Positions 15,951-23,694 of a DNA stretch of 64,000 nucleotides are shown here, piece by piece. The position numbers were made by a program, and so were the translations under genes. The stretch lies in NCBI RefSeq assembly GCF_000092645.1, contig NC_014165.1:1922001-1986000 (forward strand), given 5' to 3'. The notes below the pieces were generated by a model. It saw only the letters and a program-made list of their open reading frames with translations. It did no database searches and was not told the DNA's origin. Position 1 is the stretch's first letter. Every line of letters begins with the position of its first letter. Source of the DNA: Thermobispora bispora DSM 43833 (lineage in GTDB: Bacteria > Actinomycetota > Actinomycetes > Streptosporangiales > Streptosporangiaceae).

Positions 15951-16451
15951 TCAGGCGGTGGTCCGCTTGGTGGCCCGGGTGCGGCGCGTGGTCGTGGTGG
16001 TGGTGCCCGTGGTGGTCCGCGTCCGGCGGGCCGGCTCCGTGGGCTCGCTCGCCGTCTCCCGCGGGGCCCGCAGCGGGGACCAGCGCTGCTCCCGCGCCCG
16101 GGCGCGCTGGGCGATCATCGTCCCCGCGCCGATCGCCGCGGCGATCGGCCAGTCGATCACGCCGAAGGCCGCGATGGCGGCGAGGCCGCCGTAGTAGAGC
16201 ATGCGCTCCGGCGGCGGGAGGAACGTGCGGGCGATGTCGATGGCGTGCCCGAGCTCCCGCGGGGTGATGTGCGGCAGCTCCACCCGGGGCAGGTGCAGCT
16301 CCGGGGGCCGGATCTGGATCCGGACGCACGGCAGGTTCAGCGTGAGCTCACGGCGGGCGCTTCGCATGGTGTGCGGGGGGATCGGGGCCGCCGGCGGCGC
16401 GGTGGCGCCGGGCTGTTCGTAGGACGTGCGTTCCGACGTGGTGACGGTCAT
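15951..16451 (-). CDS. Membrane-associated protein with Thr/Arg-rich tail
   Basis: 166 aa. A Pro-rich N-terminus is followed by VRIQIRPPELHLPRVELPHI (about residues 43-62), an amphipathic stretch, a hydrophobic segment MLYYGGLAAIAAFGVIDWPI near residues 84-103, and a low-complexity tail of Thr and Arg (TRTTTGTTTTTTRRTRATKR) over the last 30 residues. The basic tail could bind nucleic acid or acidic cell-wall polymers. Start ATG 16451 follows GGGAGGAAGC. No known function. It stands alone between the small peptide gene and the ROK kinase. Confidence 0.78.
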   Translation of the reverse strand: MTVTTSERTSYEQPGATAPPAAPIPPHTMRSARRELTLNLPCVRIQIRPPELHLPRVELPHITPRELGHAIDIARTFLPPPERMLYYGGLAAIAAFGVIDWPIAAAIGAGTMIAQRARAREQRWSPLRAPRETASEPTEPARRTRTTTGTTTTTTRRTRATKRTTA

Positions 16452-16673
16452 GCTTCCTCCCCCGAACTCCCCCGATCAGCGGACGGCCGCGAACGCCGCC
16501 GCGAACCGCTGCGTCCGCGGCGTTCGTTCGCGATGTCGTATCCATCTTCCACCGCCGCTTATCGCGTTTCGGCTGATAAGAGCCGTTGTTTGCCGAGATT
16601 TCCCGAAATGCAGATGCGCCGGTACGGCAGGCCCGCGGCCATGCCGAACGGCATCGGCGGCGCCGGCCCGCGG

Positions 16674-17702
16674 TCACTCCCCGCGGACCGCGGCGAGCGC
16701 GGCGAGCGCCACGCCCCGGGCACCCGCCATGTCCCGATCCCGCACCAGCGCCACCGTGGCGATCCGGCGCTGCTCGGCCCGGAGCGCGGTGTGCTCCCGC
16801 ACCTTGCCGAGGAACCAGTCGCGGAAGCGCGGCGCCGCCTCCACCACGCCGCCCCCGACGAAGTACGCGTCCGGGTCGAGCACGTTGCCCAGGATGGTGA
16901 AGAGCCTGCCGATCGCGATCGCCTGCTGCTCGAAGATCTTGAGCGCGAGCGGGTCGCCGTGCTCCGCGTGGCCGCGGAGCAGCCGGGCCGCCTTGGCCAG
17001 GGGCTCGACGTCGGCGAGCTCGTGGCCGGGGAACCGGGTCAGCCAGTACGGCAGCAGGTTCCGCTCGATCCCGGTGAGCGAGGCGATGCTCTCCACGTCC
17101 CCGGTGAAGCCGCAATTGCAGGTGGGCGCCGGCTGCCCCTCCTCGAGCAGGCCGTCCAGGGGGATGTGCACGTGCCCGAGCTCGCCGGCCATGCCGGCCG
17201 CGCCCGTCACCACCCGGCCGTGCACGACGACCCCGCCGCCGAGCCCGGTGCCGACGACGGCCGCGACCGAGGAGCGCTCGTGGGCCTCGGCGCCGAAGTG
17301 GGCGTGGTGGGCGTAGAGCGCGGCCGCGTTGCCGTCGTTGAGGTACACGACCGGCAGGCCGAGCCGCGCCTCGAGCGCCCCGCGGAAGTCGAACCCGCGC
17401 CACGCGGGGTGACCGAAGTTCGTGGCCCCGGTGGACGCGATCACCCCGTTGGCGTCGGCCGGGCCGGGGGAGTCGAGCCCCACCGCGCGCACCGCCGAGC
17501 GCGGGGTGCCGGTGAGCTCGAGCACCCCTTCGAACGCGCGGACGAGCTGGGCGAGCGCGACCTCGGGGCCCTCCCGGACGAGGCTCGGCGTCTCCACCAT
17601 CCGGTCCACCAGGAACCGCCCGGAGGAGTCGAGCACGGTCGCGTTGTTGCTCGTGCCGCCGTTGTCGAGCCCGACCACCACCCAGGGCGCCGTGTTCGCC
17701 AT
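16674..17702 (-). CDS. ROK-family sugar kinase
   Basis: 342 aa. N-terminal ATP-phosphate motif GLDNGGTSNNATV (residues 11-23), sugar-binding YLNDGNAAALYAHHAHFG (about 139-156), VGTGLGGGVVVHG and AGELGHVHIP near 190-197. The zinc signature CNCGFTGDVES has Asp where the family normally has the third Cys (GCxE). Likely reaction is ATP-dependent phosphorylation of glucose or an N-acetyl-hexosamine. Linkage to the MurNAc/GlcNAc recycling genes 10 kb away is only a thought. Start ATG is preceded by GGAGGTGG. Confidence 0.85.
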   Translation of the reverse strand: MANTAPWVVVGLDNGGTSNNATVLDSSGRFLVDRMVETPSLVREGPEVALAQLVRAFEGVLELTGTPRSAVRAVGLDSPGPADANGVIASTGATNFGHPAWRGFDFRGALEARLGLPVVYLNDGNAAALYAHHAHFGAEAHERSSVAAVVGTGLGGGVVVHGRVVTGAAGMAGELGHVHIPLDGLLEEGQPAPTCNCGFTGDVESIASLTGIERNLLPYWLTRFPGHELADVEPLAKAARLLRGHAEHGDPLALKIFEQQAIAIGRLFTILGNVLDPDAYFVGGGVVEAAPRFRDWFLGKVREHTALRAEQRRIATVALVRDRDMAGARGVALAALAAVRGE

Positions 17703-17848
17703 CGCACCACCTCCGCGCTACTCCGAGCGAAGAGTATGCGGGCCCGGCCGGGCGAGCACCAGCCCGTGCCGCGCCCGCGTCCCATCGCGGACGCGGTGCG
17801 CCGCCCCGCGCCGGGCCGTACCGTGGCGAACACGGATCGGATAGTCGA

Positions 17849-17865
17849 TGTCACGCTGCGTGACA
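17849..17865. promoter_or_regulatory. Perfect 8-1-8 palindrome upstream of the hemerythrin gene
   Basis: TGTCACGC-T-GCGTGACA, an exact inverted repeat 136 nt before the hemerythrin start and 147 nt from the divergent ROK start. It has the form of a dimeric repressor site. The binding protein is unknown. Confidence 0.6.
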
Positions 17866-18000
17866 CAGAAGGTGCACGGGTACTCATCTGTCACCGGCAG
17901 GCGGGAGCCCGGCATGAGGGGCGCTCCCGCCGCATTGGTGCCCGGGGGTGTCACCGCCGGCGTGCGGCGGTGGGGTACCGGATTCCGAAGGGAGAGCTTG

Positions 18001-18582
18001 ATGACAGCGGCCCAGCCGATACCCGAGCTGATGAAGGAGAACGACGTCGTCGACCTGCTCATCCATCAGCACGGGGTGATCAGGGACATGTTCGACGAGG
18101 TGGAGCAGGCCACGGGCAGAGATCGGGAGGAGGCGTTCCGCCGCCTGGTGCGCATGCTCTCGGTGCACGAGACCGCGGAGGAGGAGATCGTGCACCCGTA
18201 CGTGCGCCGCCGGATCGAGGGCGGCGCCGAGGTGATCGAGGACCGGCTGCGCGAGGAGAACCAGGCCAAGCGCCTGCTCAGCCGGATGGACCAGCTCGGC
18301 ACCGACCACCCGGACTTCCTCGAGAACCTCCGCCGGCTGCGCCTGATGGTGACGCAGCACGCGCGGGCCGAGGAGCGGTACGAGTTCATGCGGATGCGGG
18401 CCGAGACCACGGCCGCCGAGCGCCGGGCCCTGGCCCTGGGCGTGCGGGCCGCCGAGGCGATGGCCCCGACCCGGCCCCGCCCTGGGGTGGAGTCGGCGAC
18501 GAAGAACCTGCTCTTCGGCCCACCCGCGGCGATCATCGACCGGGCGCGCGACCTGATCCGCCGGGCGATGTCGCGGCGGTGA
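18001..18582 (+). CDS. Hemerythrin HHE-domain protein
   Basis: 193 aa. A four-helix HHE bundle spans about residues 15-140, with candidate di-iron ligands in LLIHQHGVIRDMFDE, LSVHETAEEEIVHPYV and VTQHARAEERYEF. The C-terminal 50 residues are less structured and end in an amphipathic helix. Such cytoplasmic proteins are linked to oxygen, iron or redox stress responses. Start ATG 18001 follows GGGAGAG; earlier in-frame codons lack protein-like composition. A palindromic site lies upstream, and a strong terminator follows the stop. Confidence 0.92.
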   Translation: MTAAQPIPELMKENDVVDLLIHQHGVIRDMFDEVEQATGRDREEAFRRLVRMLSVHETAEEEIVHPYVRRRIEGGAEVIEDRLREENQAKRLLSRMDQLGTDHPDFLENLRRLRLMVTQHARAEERYEFMRMRAETTAAERRALALGVRAAEAMAPTRPRPGVESATKNLLFGPPAAIIDRARDLIRRAMSRR

Positions 18583-18620
18583 CCGCGGGGTCGCGCCCCT
18601 GAGACCGCCTCTGATACGAC

Positions 18621-18654
18621 GTACGGCTCCCGCCCGCCCGGGCGGGAGCCGTAC
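18621..18654. terminator. Bidirectional hairpin terminator, 15-bp stem
   Basis: Perfect 15-bp stem (GTACGGCTCCCGCCC / GGGCGGGAGCCGTAC) with loop GCCC, between the convergent ends of the hemerythrin and ferritin-like genes. Confidence 0.88.
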
Positions 18655-18678
18655 CGCTGTCCGGACGGCCGCGCAGGG

Positions 18679-19878
18679 TCAGCGGGTCCCCATGAGCCGG
18701 AGCGGGTGGGCCCCCTCGGTCTCCATGCGGTACTCCATGCCGGACCGGGCGCGGTTCTCCTCGATGACGCGCTCGCTCGGCGGCTCCTCGCCGCCCATGA
18801 TCTGCTCCTGCCAGCGCTGGAACCGCTCGTGGGCCTCCTGGACGTAGCCGGTGCCGAGCGTGGTGTAGTCGACCTGGGTGGCGATCAGCTCGCGGATGAA
18901 CTGCTTGTTCGGCTCGAAGGTCACCGGCTCGGGGATGCGGTTGGGGAGCACCTCGGCGGGGTCGCGCCCGTCGTGGCGGCGCATGAGGTCGCAGGCGATG
19001 CGCAGGTGCTCGAGCTCCATGTTGAGGTGGAGCTCCCAGATCCGCTTGACCTTGGGGTCGGTCTCGGTCTGCATGAAGGAGTAGTACATGTAGCACTCGT
19101 TGTACTCGTGGATGACGAGCCGTTCCCACCAGGTCTCGCCCGGGTCCACGAGCGACTCGTAGTGCGTGACGTGCTCCTCCTCCACGAGCCCGATCTCCTG
19201 GTAGAGCTGCCGGGCGATCGGCTCCATGTACATCGGCCCGACGTTCATGTAGAAGTTCATGGTCTGCTGCTCGGCAGACATGATCGTCAGCGCGTGGAGC
19301 CGGGAGATCGGCTGGACCTTGTCCCGCTTGTACGGCTCGCGCACGTTGTCGATGGGATGCCGGTGCTGGGCGATGGTGGGCCGGCCCGGCATCACCTCGG
19401 TGAGCGCGTCGACGATCTTCTCCGCCTTGCGGTGCTCGATCATCTCGTACAGGTTGGCGTACCGGTACAGGTGGTCGAAGTCCTCGAGCACGCCGAACTG
19501 GTACGCCTGCTTCAGATAGGGATCGGGCTCCATCCGCGCGACCCAGGCGGTGAGGTCGACGGCGACCTGCTCGTACGAGATCGTCGTCTCCAGCACCGAG
19601 CTCAGGCCGGGCAGCAACCAGTTCACCACCCGTTGCTGCTGGGCCTCCATGAACCGGACGTGGGCAAGCTGCTGGCGCACCTCCGGATCCGGGCAATGCC
19701 GGGCGAACTGGTGGCTGAACCAGATCGCCTCCATCTCGATGCCGTTCATCGTGATGATGCGGCATCGGGTGTACGGGTCCGCCCGATCAGGGTCGATGGG
19801 CGTCACGTTCAGCTCGCGCCAGTTGCGCAGCTGGCGGTCGAGAGGGATCCCCCGTTCCTTCAATGGGTTGAATGTCAT
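18679..19878 (-). CDS. Ferritin-like superfamily protein, unrecognised
   Basis: 399 aa. I do not recognise the family by name, but it is rich in long helices with repeated E..H pairs typical of di-iron ferritin-like folds: GIEMEAIWFSHQF, FMEAQQQRVVNW, SAEQQTMNFYMN, VEEEHVTHYESL and LHLNMELEHLRIACDLM. Two four-helix modules seem likely. No signal peptide. Start ATG 19878 was chosen for the GAAGGAG ribosome site 7 nt upstream; the open frame extends 41 codons further but with poor composition. It lies downstream of the metallo-hydrolase gene on the same strand with a 185-nt gap. It may be an oxygen- or metal-related oxidase. Confidence 0.75.
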   Translation of the reverse strand: MTFNPLKERGIPLDRQLRNWRELNVTPIDPDRADPYTRCRIITMNGIEMEAIWFSHQFARHCPDPEVRQQLAHVRFMEAQQQRVVNWLLPGLSSVLETTISYEQVAVDLTAWVARMEPDPYLKQAYQFGVLEDFDHLYRYANLYEMIEHRKAEKIVDALTEVMPGRPTIAQHRHPIDNVREPYKRDKVQPISRLHALTIMSAEQQTMNFYMNVGPMYMEPIARQLYQEIGLVEEEHVTHYESLVDPGETWWERLVIHEYNECYMYYSFMQTETDPKVKRIWELHLNMELEHLRIACDLMRRHDGRDPAEVLPNRIPEPVTFEPNKQFIRELIATQVDYTTLGTGYVQEAHERFQRWQEQIMGGEEPPSERVIEENRARSGMEYRMETEGAHPLRLMGTR

Positions 19879-20063
19879 CAGCCGGCTCCTTCCCCCGATG
19901 GAAAGGCGCGGGGCCGTCGCCCGGACATGACAGGAGCCGTCAGGGCACCCCGCGCTGGCGCAGGGCGTACCCAGACCGCGGACCGTGGCAAACCTCGCCA
20001 ACCTGGTCGAATCCGCAGGTCAACCCGGCGTTGGGGGGTTGATTGCCGAGCGCTGAGGCCGGC

Positions 20064-21167
20064 TCAGGCGATCTCGCGCCACCAGCCGTCCACCGGCGGC
20101 GGGTCGTCCGCGCTCACCCGCTCTCCCGGGCGCGGTACGGCGAGGCGGACGCCGTGCGCCCGTGCCTCCCGGCACAACCGTTCCACCGGATCGCTCCAGG
20201 AGTGCGGGGCGAGGCGGAACGTGCCCCAGTGCACCGGCAGCAGCAGGCCCGCGCGGAGGTCGAGGTGGGCGCGGACCGCCTCCTCCGGGGTCATGTGCAC
20301 GTCCGGCCAGGCGGCGCTGTACGCGCCGATCTGGATGACCGACAGGTCGAAGGGGCCGTACGCCCGCCCGATGGCGGCGTACCCGTCGAAGTAGCCCGAG
20401 TCCCCGGTGTAAAAGACCCGCCTCCGCTCCCCGGCGACCACCCACGAGGCCCACAGGGTCGGGTTGCGGGCGATGAAGCGGCCGGAGAAGTGACGGGCCG
20501 CGGTCGCGGTGAGCCGCAGCCCGCTGAGCTTGGTCTCCTCGTCCCAGTCGAGCTCGATGATGCGGGAGGCCGGCACTCCCCACCGTTCGAGGTGGGCGCC
20601 GACCCCGAGCGGCACGGCGAACGGGGCCCGCTGCAGCCGGGTCAGCTCCCGCACCGTCGCCATGTCGAGGTGGTCGTAGTGGTCGTGGGAGATCACGATG
20701 GCGTCGAGCTCGGGGAGGCCGGCGAGCGGGACCGGGGCCGGGTGCAGGCGGCGCGGGCCGGCGATCGGCGAGGGGGAGCAGCGCTCGCTCCAGACCGGGT
20801 CGAAGAGGACCCGCCGGCCCTCGATCTCGATCAGCACCGAGGCGTGGCCGTACCAGACCACGTCGAGGTCGCTCGCGGGCCCGGGCGAGGGCGTGACGAG
20901 CGGCACGGGTCCCCGCGGGCGGCGCGGCCCGGAGCGAAGCTCACCGAGGACGGCGCGGGCGGTGCCGCGCCGCCGCCCTGACGTCGGCACCGGGTTCCGG
21001 AAGCGTCCGCCGCCGAACCGCTCCGACCGCCGGATCCGCCGGGCGCGCTCCCCGGCCGGGCGCGCGCCGAGCGCCGGCACGATGTCGCGCGCCAGCCACC
21101 CGGCGCCGGCCAGGGCGAACAGCACGCCGAGCAGCCGCAGCGCATGGCCGGACCGGCTGTCCTTCAC
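20064..21167 (-). CDS. Metallo-beta-lactamase-fold hydrolase (NAPE-PLD/UlaG-like)
   Basis: 367 aa. An N-terminal membrane anchor (HALRLLGVLFALAGAGWLARDIVP, about residues 7-30) and basic linker precede the MBL domain. Metal motifs are WYGHASVLIEI, ISHDHYDHLD (HxHxDH) near residue 164, FYTGDSGYFDGY and PVHWGTFRLAPHSW. The arrangement resembles N-acyl-phosphatidylethanolamine phospholipase D-like and UlaG-like hydrolases, so a membrane phosphodiester or lactone substrate is possible. Start GTG 21167 was taken because GAAGGAG lies 7-8 nt upstream. Confidence 0.87.
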   Translation of the reverse strand: MKDSRSGHALRLLGVLFALAGAGWLARDIVPALGARPAGERARRIRRSERFGGGRFRNPVPTSGRRRGTARAVLGELRSGPRRPRGPVPLVTPSPGPASDLDVVWYGHASVLIEIEGRRVLFDPVWSERCSPSPIAGPRRLHPAPVPLAGLPELDAIVISHDHYDHLDMATVRELTRLQRAPFAVPLGVGAHLERWGVPASRIIELDWDEETKLSGLRLTATAARHFSGRFIARNPTLWASWVVAGERRRVFYTGDSGYFDGYAAIGRAYGPFDLSVIQIGAYSAAWPDVHMTPEEAVRAHLDLRAGLLLPVHWGTFRLAPHSWSDPVERLCREARAHGVRLAVPRPGERVSADDPPPVDGWWREIA

Positions 21168-21219
21168 CCGCGTGCTCCTTCCGGGACCTCGTCGGTTCAC
21201 GGATCACTCTAGGCGGCCT

Positions 21220-21246
21220 GCCGGCCGGGTGTCCCGCCCGGCCGGC
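21220..21246 (-). terminator. Hairpin after the zinc-ribbon gene
   Basis: Perfect 10-bp stem (GCCGGCCGGG / CCCGGCCGGC) with a 7-nt loop, just 3' of the small zinc-ribbon gene and before the hydrolase start. Confidence 0.65.
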
Positions 21247-21292
21247 GCCGCACCGCCCGGGGGACGGGCCGCACCCGGTGCCCCTGCCGGGA

Positions 21293-21544
21293 TCAGCGCA
21301 CGCCGGGCTCGGGCGGCTCCGGCACCTGGTCCGGGCTGCCGGGCGGGCACGGCCGGGCGATCCGCGTCTCGTAGTGGAGAAAGCCCTCGCCGAAGCAGTC
21401 GGTGCACTGCTCGTTCACGCCCGCCGTGCCGGCGCTGAGGCCGAGCACCGCCGCACGATCGACGATGACGCGGCCCGATCCCAGGCAGCTGGGGCAGAGC
21501 ATGCGCTCCCGATGGGCGGGGGTTGACTCCTCGTCTCCGTTCAC
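21293..21544 (-). CDS. Small protein with two DnaJ-like CxxCxGxG motifs
   Basis: 83 aa. [10 protein letters not shown] (about residues 17-26) and CTDCFGEGF (about 47-55) form one likely zinc site like the DnaJ zinc finger. The Pro-rich C-terminus is probably disordered. No J-domain is present. It starts at GTG 21544 after GGAGGGAGG. It diverges from hutU. A zinc-dependent chaperone-like or adaptor role is possible; nothing more can be said. Confidence 0.75.
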   Translation of the reverse strand: MNGDEESTPAHRERMLCPSCLGSGRVIVDRAAVLGLSAGTAGVNEQCTDCFGEGFLHYETRIARPCPPGSPDQVPEPPEPGVR

Positions 21545-21746
21545 CGAGCCTCCCTCCGGGGCACCGCGCGGCGGGCCCCGCCGGTGTCATGCTCTCAGTC
21601 TGCCGTGCCCGCCGGCGTGCCCGGGAACGAGCCGCCCGGCGGGAGCGCCCGCCGGCGCTCCCGGGCGGGTCCGGCCCGCACGCGGGCACAACCCTCTGGT
21701 GGAGGACCCGCGGGCGAGAGGGGCGCGGAGAGGAGGCCGGGCGACG

Positions 21747-23429
21747 GTGGACGGACGCAGGACGATCCGGGCGCCGAGAGGCCGCCGGCTGACCGCGCGC
21801 GGGTGGCCGCAGGAGGCCGCGCTGCGCATGCTCATGAACAACCTCGACCCCGAGGTGGCCGAGCACCCGGAGGAGCTGATCGTCTACGGCGGCACCGGCA
21901 AGGCCGCCCGGGACTGGCGCTCGTTCGACGCCATCGTCCGCGCCCTCACCACGCTCGCCGACGACGAGACCCTGCTCGTCCAGTCCGGGCGGCCGGTCGG
22001 CGTGCTCACCACCCACGAGTGGGCGCCCCGGGTGCTGATCGCCAACGCCAACCTCGTGGGGGAGTGGGCGACCTGGCCCGAGTTCCGGCGGCTGGAACGG
22101 CTCGGCCTCACCATGTACGGGCAGATGACCGCCGGGTCGTGGATCTACATCGGCACCCAGGGCATCCTCCAGGGCACGTACGAGACCTTCGCCGCGGTCG
22201 CGGCCGAACGGTTCGGCGGCACCCTGGCCGGCACGGTCACCCTCACCGGCGGGCTCGGCGGCATGGGCGGCGCCCAGCCGCTCGCGGTCACCCTGAACGG
22301 CGGCGTCGCGATCTGCGTGGACTGCGACCCCCGGAGCATCGAGCGCCGGATCAGGCACGGGTACCTCGACCTCCGGGCGGAGAGCCTCGACGAGGCGCTC
22401 CGGCTCGCCGAGCAGGCCCGCCGCGCCCGCCGCCCGCTCTCGATCGGGGTCGAGGCGAACGCGGCCCGGGCCGTCCCCGAGGCGCTCGCCAAGGGCGCGG
22501 AGGTCGACATCGTCACCGACCAGACCAGCGCGCACGACCCGCTGACCTACCTGCCGCTGGGCGTCGCCTTCGCGGACATGGCGGCCAAGGCGCGCGAGGA
22601 CCCGGAGGGGTTCACCCGCCGGGCGCGGGAGTCGATGGCCCGGCACGTCGAGGGCATGCTCGGCTTCCTGGACGCGGGGGCGGTGGTCTTCGACTACGGC
22701 AACTCGATCCGCGGCGAGGCGCGGCTCGGCGGGTGCGCCCGCGCCTTCGACATCCCCGGGTTCGTGCCCGCCTACATCCGCCCCCTGTTCTGCGAGGGCA
22801 AGGGCCCGTTCCGGTGGGTCGCCCTCTCCGGTGACCCGGCGGACATCGCCCGGACCGACCGGGCGATCCTCGAGCTCTTCCCGGACAACGAGCCGCTCGC
22901 CCGGTGGATCCGGGCGGCGGGGGAGCGGGTCCGCTTCCAGGGTCTGCCAGCGCGCATCTGCTGGCTCGGGTACGGCGAGCGCGACCGGGCCGGGGAGCGG
23001 TTCAACGACATGGTCGCCTCGGGCGAGCTCTCCGCGCCCATCGTGATCGGCCGGGACCACCTCGACTGCGGTTCCGTGGCCTCGCCGTACCGGGAGACCG
23101 AGGGGATGGCCGACGGCTCGGACGCGATCGCCGACTGGCCGCTCCTCAACGCCATGGTCAACGTCGCCTCGGGCGCCTCCTGGGTCGCCGTCCACCACGG
23201 CGGGGGCGTCGGGATCGGCCGCTCGCTCCACGCCGGGCAGGTGGTCGTGGCGGACGGCACGGCGCTCGCCGGCGAGAAGGTGCGCCGGGTGCTCACCAAC
23301 GACCCGGCGACCGGTGTGATCCGGCACGCCGACGCCGGCTACGAGCGCGCGGCCCGGGTCGCCCGGGAGCGGGGCGTGCGGATCCCCATGGACCCCGGCG
23401 CCGGTGGACCGCGGCCCGGCGCGTCCTGA
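21747..23429 (+). CDS. hutU: Urocanate hydratase
   Basis: 560 aa, normal length. It converts urocanate to imidazolonepropionate in histidine breakdown, using NAD+ as electrophile. Characteristic stretches are [48 protein letters not shown] in pieces at the N-terminus, [16 protein letters not shown] near residues 165-180, [10 protein letters not shown] near 316, [14 protein letters not shown] (with the active-site Cys region) near 400, and [17 protein letters not shown] near 480. Start GTG 21747 has an AGGAGG site; longer frames upstream do not match the family. Other hut genes are not in the window. Confidence 0.96.
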   Translation: MDGRRTIRAPRGRRLTARGWPQEAALRMLMNNLDPEVAEHPEELIVYGGTGKAARDWRSFDAIVRALTTLADDETLLVQSGRPVGVLTTHEWAPRVLIANANLVGEWATWPEFRRLERLGLTMYGQMTAGSWIYIGTQGILQGTYETFAAVAAERFGGTLAGTVTLTGGLGGMGGAQPLAVTLNGGVAICVDCDPRSIERRIRHGYLDLRAESLDEALRLAEQARRARRPLSIGVEANAARAVPEALAKGAEVDIVTDQTSAHDPLTYLPLGVAFADMAAKAREDPEGFTRRARESMARHVEGMLGFLDAGAVVFDYGNSIRGEARLGGCARAFDIPGFVPAYIRPLFCEGKGPFRWVALSGDPADIARTDRAILELFPDNEPLARWIRAAGERVRFQGLPARICWLGYGERDRAGERFNDMVASGELSAPIVIGRDHLDCGSVASPYRETEGMADGSDAIADWPLLNAMVNVASGASWVAVHHGGGVGIGRSLHAGQVVVADGTALAGEKVRRVLTNDPATGVIRHADAGYERAARVARERGVRIPMDPGAGGPRPGAS

Positions 23430-23508
23430 GCACGGCGCGTCCCCGCCCGGCCGGCCGGCGTGCGCGCCGTACGGGCCGGCCCGGGGCACTCCGGCGGCAC
23501 CCGCCGAC

Positions 23509-23598
23509 GGGCCCGGAGCACGCCGGGATCCGCCCGCACGGGCCCGCAGCACCCGCGATCCGCCTGCACGGGCCCGGGGCACCAGGATCCACCCACCG
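23509..23598. repeat. Three imperfect 30-31-nt tandem repeats
   Basis: Units begin at 23509, 23540 and 23570, each starting GGGCCCG and containing GCACC/GCACG, GGATCC or GATCCGCC and a closing GCAC. They lie in the 265-nt gap between the convergent hutU and tex genes and can form GC-rich hairpins, so they may act in termination. No gene is present in this gap. Confidence 0.6.
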
Positions 23599-23694
23599 GG
23601 GACACCCGGCCGGACCTCGGCCCGGGGAGCCCGGGCGCCTCGCCCGCCGGGAACCGAATGCCCCGAGGGCCGGGACTCCGGCGCGGGCGGGCGG

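Noticed and set aside
23509-23598. The 30-nt repeats between hutU and tex as a CRISPR array
   Set aside because: Units are contiguous and imperfect, without unique spacers, and no cas genes are nearby.
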